A stretch of DNA of 64,000 nucleotides from positions 548,794 to 612,793 of the forward strand of contig NZ_KE150413.1 in the NCBI RefSeq assembly GCF_000411255.1. The letters run 5' to 3'. The translations under genes were made by a program, and so were the position numbers. This stretch comes from Paenibacillus sp. HGH0039 (GTDB taxonomy: Bacteria > Bacillota > Bacilli > Paenibacillales > NBRC-103111). The notes beneath the pieces are model-generated. The model searched no databases. It saw only the letters and a list, made by a program, of their open reading frames with translations, and had not been told where the DNA came from. Positions 59,914 to 64,000 of the stretch are shown here, one piece after another; within the stretch, counting starts at the first letter, position 1, and each line of letters starts with the position of its first letter.

Positions 59914-60378
59914 ATGCAAGAACAGGACAGCACTTTGGTAAATGAAGAAACCGACTTGGCGCTTAAATTGTTTGTCGTCCTTTCGAAAGCTCAGAAGGTC
60001 ATTATGGATCGCTCGGTCAAAGATATGAAAAGACACGGCTTGTCTCCTTCGGAGTTCGCCATACTGGAGCTTTTGTACCATAAAGGAAAATTTCCGCTTC
60101 AGCAGATCGGAGACAAAATTTTGGTGACCAGCGGAAGCATCACCTACAATATCGACAAGCTGGAGAAGAAAGAACTTCTGAGACGCGTCTCGTGTCCGAG
60201 TGACCGCCGGGTGACTTATGCGGAGATTACGGAGCAGGGTACGGCGCTGTTTAACGATATTTTTCCCGAGCATGCCGAGGTTGTAAAAGCGAGCATGGGC
60301 GGATTGACGGCCGAAGAGAAGAAGCTGGCGATCGGATTGATCAAAAAGCTGGGCACGGCGGCTCAAAAGCAGAGCTGA
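59914..60378 (+). CDS. MarR-family regulator, MhqR-like
   Basis: 154 residues. Winged-helix MarR fold: LSPSEFAILELLYHKGKFPLQQIGDKILVTSGSITYNIDKLEKKELLRRVSCPSDRRVTYAEITEQG, with the DRR wing. B. subtilis MhqR represses mhqNOP, mhqED and azoR2 and is released by quinone-like electrophiles; the neighbours here (MhqN, MhqO, MhqD types) support the same role. ATG 59914 is used because GGCGGTGA lies ahead; a GTG at 59905 overlaps it. Likely autoregulated through the adjacent dyads. Confidence 0.85.
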   Translation: MQEQDSTLVNEETDLALKLFVVLSKAQKVIMDRSVKDMKRHGLSPSEFAILELLYHKGKFPLQQIGDKILVTSGSITYNIDKLEKKELLRRVSCPSDRRVTYAEITEQGTALFNDIFPEHAEVVKASMGGLTAEEKKLAIGLIKKLGTAAQKQS

Positions 60379-60394
60379 AAAATTTTTTGGCAAC

Positions 60395-60412
60395 TATCTT
60401 AAAATTAAGATA
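60395..60412 (+). promoter_or_regulatory. MhqR-like operator upstream of pirin
   Basis: TATCTTAAAATTAAGATA, 8 bp perfect arms, followed by half site AAATTTAAGAT (60417-60427); the same arrangement as in front of the regulator. Confidence 0.68.
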
Positions 60413-60465
60413 ATCAAATTTAAGATTTCATGTGGAGATAATTTGGATGAGGGGGAGCGGTTCTC

Positions 60466-61197
60466 ATGATCAAAGTACATGGAGCGCTGGCGCGCATTAC
60501 GAGAAATCACGGCTGGCTGTATACGAGCCACAGTTTTTCATTCGGCGGATATTTCGATCCGGGCAATACGGAATTCGGGCCGCTGAGGGTGTTCAATGAT
60601 GACCGGGTGCAGCCGTTGACGGGCTTCGGTTTCCATAAGCACGAGGAAATGGAGATTGTGACGGTGGTGCTCCGGGGAGAGCTTCAGCACGAAGACACGC
60701 TGGGCAACAAAACCGTCATGCGTGCGGGAGAGGTCCAACGGATGACCGCAGGGACCGGCATCGAGCATTCCGAGACGAATCCTTCGGCTTCGGAAGAAGT
60801 GGAGCTGCTCCAGCTCTGGTTTACCCCGGCTGAGGAAGGGCTGGCCCCTTCCTATGAGCAGGCTTCCTACGACCTGGGCACCCGGCGCAACGAATGGGTC
60901 CCCGTCGTAACGGGGAGGCAGCGGGAAACCGCCGAAGGTGCTGACGGTGGCGGGGTGAAGCCGGCCCGCATTCATCAGGATCTGACGCTCTACCTGGCCG
61001 AGCTGGAGCCGGGACATACGCTGACTTTCAGCCAGAAGCCGGGAAGACGGATGTACGTCTTCGTCATCGAAGGCTCCGCCGCGGCGGACGGCGCTTACAA
61101 GCTCTCCCGCAGGGACGCGGCGCGCATTACGGAGCAGGAGGGGCTCGACCTGCATACGGAGACGGGAGCCCGTCTCATGCTGATCGACCTGCCGTAA
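60466..61197 (+). CDS. Pirin-family bicupin protein
   Basis: 243 residues. N-terminal cupin with the pirin metal ligands (GFHKHEEMEIVTVVLRGELQHED, and GIEHSETNPS: His, His, His, Glu) and a C-terminal cupin-like domain. Bacterial pirins of the YhhW/YhaK type show quercetin 2,3-dioxygenase activity. Together with the operator and the quinone genes downstream, it probably handles phenolic or quinone compounds. GGGGGAGCGG upstream of ATG. Confidence 0.88.
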   Translation: MIKVHGALARITRNHGWLYTSHSFSFGGYFDPGNTEFGPLRVFNDDRVQPLTGFGFHKHEEMEIVTVVLRGELQHEDTLGNKTVMRAGEVQRMTAGTGIEHSETNPSASEEVELLQLWFTPAEEGLAPSYEQASYDLGTRRNEWVPVVTGRQRETAEGADGGGVKPARIHQDLTLYLAELEPGHTLTFSQKPGRRMYVFVIEGSAAADGAYKLSRRDAARITEQEGLDLHTETGARLMLIDLP

Positions 61198-61326
61198 GGA
61201 TTTTTTGTCCGACACGATACCCGCAAAATAAGTCCCGGCGCGACCGACATACATTTCCCGCAAGCATCCGCTTGACGGTTGATATAGACGCAAACCTACC
61301 CCTGCCGAAATAGAGGAGAGATTTTC

Positions 61327-61953
61327 ATGAATGATTTCGAAACGGTATTAAAAGAACGCAGATCGGCCACCAAATTCGTTCAAGGTGTCGAGCTGCCGGA
61401 TCAGGAACTGGATGCGATTTTCAGCCTGGTCAAATATACGCCGTCGGCTTTTAATTTGCAGCACGCGCATTACGTGGTCGTGAAAGATCCCGCGGTAAAG
61501 GAGCGGGTGTATGAGGCCGCTAACAAGCAATACAAGGTAAAAATGGCGTCGGCGGCGATTCTGGTGCTCGGTCATAGGGACGCCCATCACGAGGCCGGTA
61601 AGATCAACGAAGGGCTGCTGAATCTGGGCGTGATCACCAAGCAGGAATATGATCAGACGATCCAAGCGGTCACGGCGTTCTACGAGGATAGAGGCGAAGC
61701 GTTCAAACACGACGAAGCGATCCGCAACGCGAGCTTGTCGGCGATGACCTTCATGCTGGCCGCCAAAGACAGAGGGTGGGACACCTGCCCGATGATCGGT
61801 TTCGATCCGGACGCGATGCGCGAGGCGCTGAACATCCCGGACCGGTATGTACCGGCCCTGCTCATTACGATAGGCAAGGAAGACGTTTCCGGCCAAAGGC
61901 CGCGCGGCTACCGCAAGCCGGTCGGCGAATTCGTAAGCAGGGACTCATTCTGA
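61327..61953 (+). CDS. mhqN: Nitroreductase-family FMN oxidoreductase, MhqN-like
   Basis: 208 residues. Nitroreductase fold starting FETVLKERRSATKF (the RRSxR/K FMN-phosphate motif), then YTPSAFNLQHAHYVVV (SxxNxQ site), and WDTCPMIGFDPDAMREAL with VPALLITIGK. Family members reduce quinones and nitroaromatics with NAD(P)H. Length, motif spacing and gene neighbourhood match B. subtilis MhqN (YdfN). GAGGAGAG upstream of ATG. Confidence 0.87.
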   Translation: MNDFETVLKERRSATKFVQGVELPDQELDAIFSLVKYTPSAFNLQHAHYVVVKDPAVKERVYEAANKQYKVKMASAAILVLGHRDAHHEAGKINEGLLNLGVITKQEYDQTIQAVTAFYEDRGEAFKHDEAIRNASLSAMTFMLAAKDRGWDTCPMIGFDPDAMREALNIPDRYVPALLITIGKEDVSGQRPRGYRKPVGEFVSRDSF

Positions 61954-62017
61954 GAAGCTCCCGACTAATTTTCTCCTGTAAAGCCAACCTATATTAAAAC
62001 CGAAGAGGTGCTGAATC

Positions 62018-62968
62018 ATGACGAAAAAAACAGCAGGCATTCATCATATAACCGCTTTTGTAAAAGACGCGCAGGCGAACGTTGATTTTTACGCGGGTGT
62101 GCTCGGTCTTAGACTCGTGAAAAAAACGATCAACTTCGACGCGCCGGAAGTGTATCATCTGTATTTTGGAAATGAATCGGGAAGCCCGGGCACGGCTATT
62201 ACATTCTTCCCTTGGGCAACGTCGCGCAAAGGCCGCATCGGGGGCGGTCAGGTCGGCATCGTGACCTTTGCGGTTCCGCAGGGAGCGCTGCCTTTCTGGA
62301 AAGAGCGGCTGCAGAAGCTGGATATTCCTTACCGGGAGACGAAGCGTTTCTCGGAAACGTATATCCAATTCCAGGATAAAGACGGCCTGGAGCTTGAGCT
62401 GGTGGAACGGGCGGAAGGGACGGAAAGCAAATGGTCGTTCGGGGGCGTGCTTGCCGACAAAGCGATCAAGGGCTTCGGCGGCGCAGTGCTGTACAGCCTG
62501 AACCCGGAAAGTACGATGCACACCGTTGAGCATGTCATGGGGCTGACAAGAACCGCCGAGGAAGAGGGCCTGGTCCGTTTCGTATCGGAAGGCGACATCG
62601 GCAACGTGGTGGATATCAAAAAGGACGTGGTGCCTCAAGGCGCCGGCGGAGCAGGCACGGTCCATCATATCGCATGGCGGGCCAAAGACTTCGAAGACCA
62701 CGAGGACTGGAGAGATCATGTCCAGACGAACGGATTCGAGCCTACGCCGGTAATCGACCGCCAGTATTTTAACGCGATTTACTTCCGTGAGGCGGGCGGA
62801 ATCTTGTTCGAAATCGCGACGGATCCTCCGGGTTTCACGCGCGACGAACCGTTCGAGGCACTGGGCGAAGAGCTTGTGCTGCCTGAATGGTATGAACCTC
62901 ACCGGGCGACTATTCAGAAGGGACTTCCTCCTATCGAAGTCCGTGTATTGGAGGCGGATAAACAATGA
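62018..62968 (+). CDS. mhqO: Ring-cleaving dioxygenase, MhqO/MhqE-like
   Basis: 316 residues in two VOC/glyoxalase halves. The first begins GIHHITAFVKDAQANVDFYAGVLGLRLVKKTINFD; the second has GTVHHIAWRAKDFEDHEDWRD; the metal ligands are His in GIHHIT, His in VHHIAW and Glu in GGILFEIATDPPGF. It is thought to open hydroquinone-type rings with oxygen. The stop overlaps the next start by 4 bp, so it is coupled with the MhqD-like hydrolase. Confidence 0.9.
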   Translation: MTKKTAGIHHITAFVKDAQANVDFYAGVLGLRLVKKTINFDAPEVYHLYFGNESGSPGTAITFFPWATSRKGRIGGGQVGIVTFAVPQGALPFWKERLQKLDIPYRETKRFSETYIQFQDKDGLELELVERAEGTESKWSFGGVLADKAIKGFGGAVLYSLNPESTMHTVEHVMGLTRTAEEEGLVRFVSEGDIGNVVDIKKDVVPQGAGGAGTVHHIAWRAKDFEDHEDWRDHVQTNGFEPTPVIDRQYFNAIYFREAGGILFEIATDPPGFTRDEPFEALGEELVLPEWYEPHRATIQKGLPPIEVRVLEADKQ

Positions 62969-63582
62969 CGATGAAACATGTATACCGCGAAGGAAGCAAT
63001 CCGGCGGCGCCTGTCCTGGTCCTTTTCCACGGGACGGGAGGAACCGAGCATGATCTGCTTCCGCTGGCAGAGCGCATCTCGCCGGAATCTTCCGTGCTGA
63101 GTGTCAGGGGCAACGTGCTCGAAAACGGGATGCCGCGCTTTTTCCGCAGGCTGGCAGAGGGCATATTCGACGAAGAAGATCTCATATTCCGCACGGAGGA
63201 GCTCTACGCGTTTCTGAACGAAGCGGCTGAGCAGTACGGATTCGACCGGGGCAATCTCGTTGCCGTCGGCTACTCCAACGGGGCGAACATTGCGGGCAGC
63301 TTGCTTTTCCATTACAAGCAGGTTTTGAAAGGGGCGATCCTTCATCACCCGATGGTGCCCCGCAGAGGAATTGAGCTGCCGGATTCCGAGGATCTGCCCG
63401 TTTTTATCGGGGCGGGCAAGAACGATCCGCTCTGCACGCCGGGCGAGACGGAAGAGCTCAAGAATCTGCTGGAATCGGCGGGCGCCGAAGTGGACATTCA
63501 CTGGGAGAATTACGGGCACCAGCTGACGGGATCGGAAGTCAATGCCGCAGCACAGTGGTTTGCGGATCATTTTAAGGGCTGA
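62965..63582 (+). CDS. mhqD: Carboxylesterase/phospholipase-type hydrolase, MhqD-like
   Basis: 205 residues. Alpha/beta hydrolase of the phospholipase/carboxylesterase (Abhydrolase_2) family: oxyanion FHGTGGTEHDLLPLAE, nucleophile AVGYSNGANIAGS (Ser about 112), Asp in GAGKNDPLC and His in YGHQLT. In B. subtilis mhqD is cotranscribed with a ring-cleaving dioxygenase gene, as here, and hydrolyses downstream products. ATGA overlap with mhqO. Confidence 0.9.
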   Translation: MTMKHVYREGSNPAAPVLVLFHGTGGTEHDLLPLAERISPESSVLSVRGNVLENGMPRFFRRLAEGIFDEEDLIFRTEELYAFLNEAAEQYGFDRGNLVAVGYSNGANIAGSLLFHYKQVLKGAILHHPMVPRRGIELPDSEDLPVFIGAGKNDPLCTPGETEELKNLLESAGAEVDIHWENYGHQLTGSEVNAAAQWFADHFKG

Positions 63583-63736
63583 GGCTGCGTGCGAGGCACG
63601 GGTATCCAACGGATCAGGGTCGCGGCGTAACCGAAGAATCCTGCAGGGCGGGAAGCGCCGCCTAATGGAACTGCCTCGCCGGAGTCACAGTACCCAGCCC
63701 CAGAAGCAGAGGCGGGCGGGAAAGGAGAGAGCGAAT

Positions 63737-64000
63737 ATGATTGAGATCGATCCAGAAAGCCAGAGCGAACGCGAGACGTATAAGCTGCTGATCGGGAGCA
63801 TTATTCCCCGGCCGGTCGCGTTCGTGACGACGCTGTCCAAAGAAGGCGTCGTCAACGCGGCGCCGTTCAGTTACTTCAACATCGTGGCGGCGAACCCGCC
63901 GTTGATTTCCGTCTCCGTCCAGCGGAAGAACGGAGAGCCGAAGGATACGGCGCGTAACGCACACGATCTGGGCGCGTTCGTCGTTCACATCAGCGATGAA
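63737..64000 (+). CDS. Flavin reductase family protein, 3'-truncated by window edge
   Basis: 88 codons are visible and the frame is open to the last base. The start MIEIDPESQSERETYKLLIGSIIPRPVAFVTTLSKEGVVNAAPFSYFNIVAANPPLISVSV is the FMN-binding split-barrel of flavin-reductase-like (DIM6/NTAB) proteins. AAAGGAGAG lies ahead of the ATG. Same strand as and 154 bp after the mhqD-like gene, so it may be part of the electrophile-response block, supplying reduced flavin. Confidence 0.85.
   Translation, partial: MIEIDPESQSERETYKLLIGSIIPRPVAFVTTLSKEGVVNAAPFSYFNIVAANPPLISVSVQRKNGEPKDTARNAHDLGAFVVHISDE

Overview
The window reads as chromosomal DNA of a Gram-positive, spore-forming Bacillota, most probably Paenibacillus or a close relative. 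The grounds are moderately high GC, strong Shine-Dalgarno sites with many GTG/TTG starts, spore-coat genes in the Bacillus yraGF-adhB-yraED order, sigI-rsgI, a Spo0A-box-preceded sensor kinase, S-layer-homology and Big_2 surface proteins, a GH8 enzyme and MhqR-type quinone genes. There are no rRNAs, complete tRNAs, CRISPR arrays or insertion sequences that I can see.

Layout. 1-7.3 kb: branched-chain amino acid synthesis (ilvB, cut by the window edge, then ilvN, ilvC, leuA; a PLP aminotransferase; leuB on its own). 7.4-8.6 kb: a PerR-box peroxiredoxin and a GcvH-like protein without its lipoyl lysine. 8.8-15.0 kb, minus strand: DUF4912 - GH57/GT4 fusion - GH15, a glucan operon. 15.1-24.7 kb: small unknowns, a secreted unknown, sigI-rsgI, a PAS histidine kinase, leucyl aminopeptidase, a YflT-type stress protein. 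25.0-31.6 kb: SLH protein, a secreted protein made of ten Big_2-like repeats, and the spore-coat/alcohol-dehydrogenase operon. 31.6-37.6 kb: SDR/HxlR pair, diguanylate cyclase, a SigA-like sigma factor lacking region 1.1, a zinc-ribbon protein, NrnB-like nanoRNase. 37.7-43.0 kb: a lower-GC pair (NtaA-like monooxygenase behind a Fur-like box, AraC regulator), a uronate-dehydrogenase-like gene, and a split chromate transporter with an Lrp-type regulator.

43.4-47.7 kb is the most interesting part: a C39-peptidase ABC exporter, a divergent 73-residue double-glycine precursor peptide, and a glycosyltransferase colinear with SunS, the sublancin S-glycosyltransferase. Together they form a candidate glycocin-type (glycosylated bacteriocin) locus whose core peptide does not look like known glycocins.

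47.9-55.1 kb: amidase, a second TPR-type GT2, a GntR/FadR regulator with a LutR-like operator, and glcD-glcF. 55.2-59.8 kb: a small Xre regulator, a CcpA-box-controlled GH8 enzyme, a lipoprotein, a VanZ-like protein and an excalibur protein. 59.8-64.0 kb: a quinone/electrophile detoxification block (MarR/MhqR-like regulator, pirin, MhqN, MhqO, MhqD, flavin reductase cut by the right edge) with matching palindromes in front of the regulator and pirin.

A recurring oddity is that three unrelated housekeeping-type enzymes (GH57/GT4, PepA, GlcF) each carry a 70-115 residue alanine-rich, GC-rich insertion inside an otherwise conserved domain.
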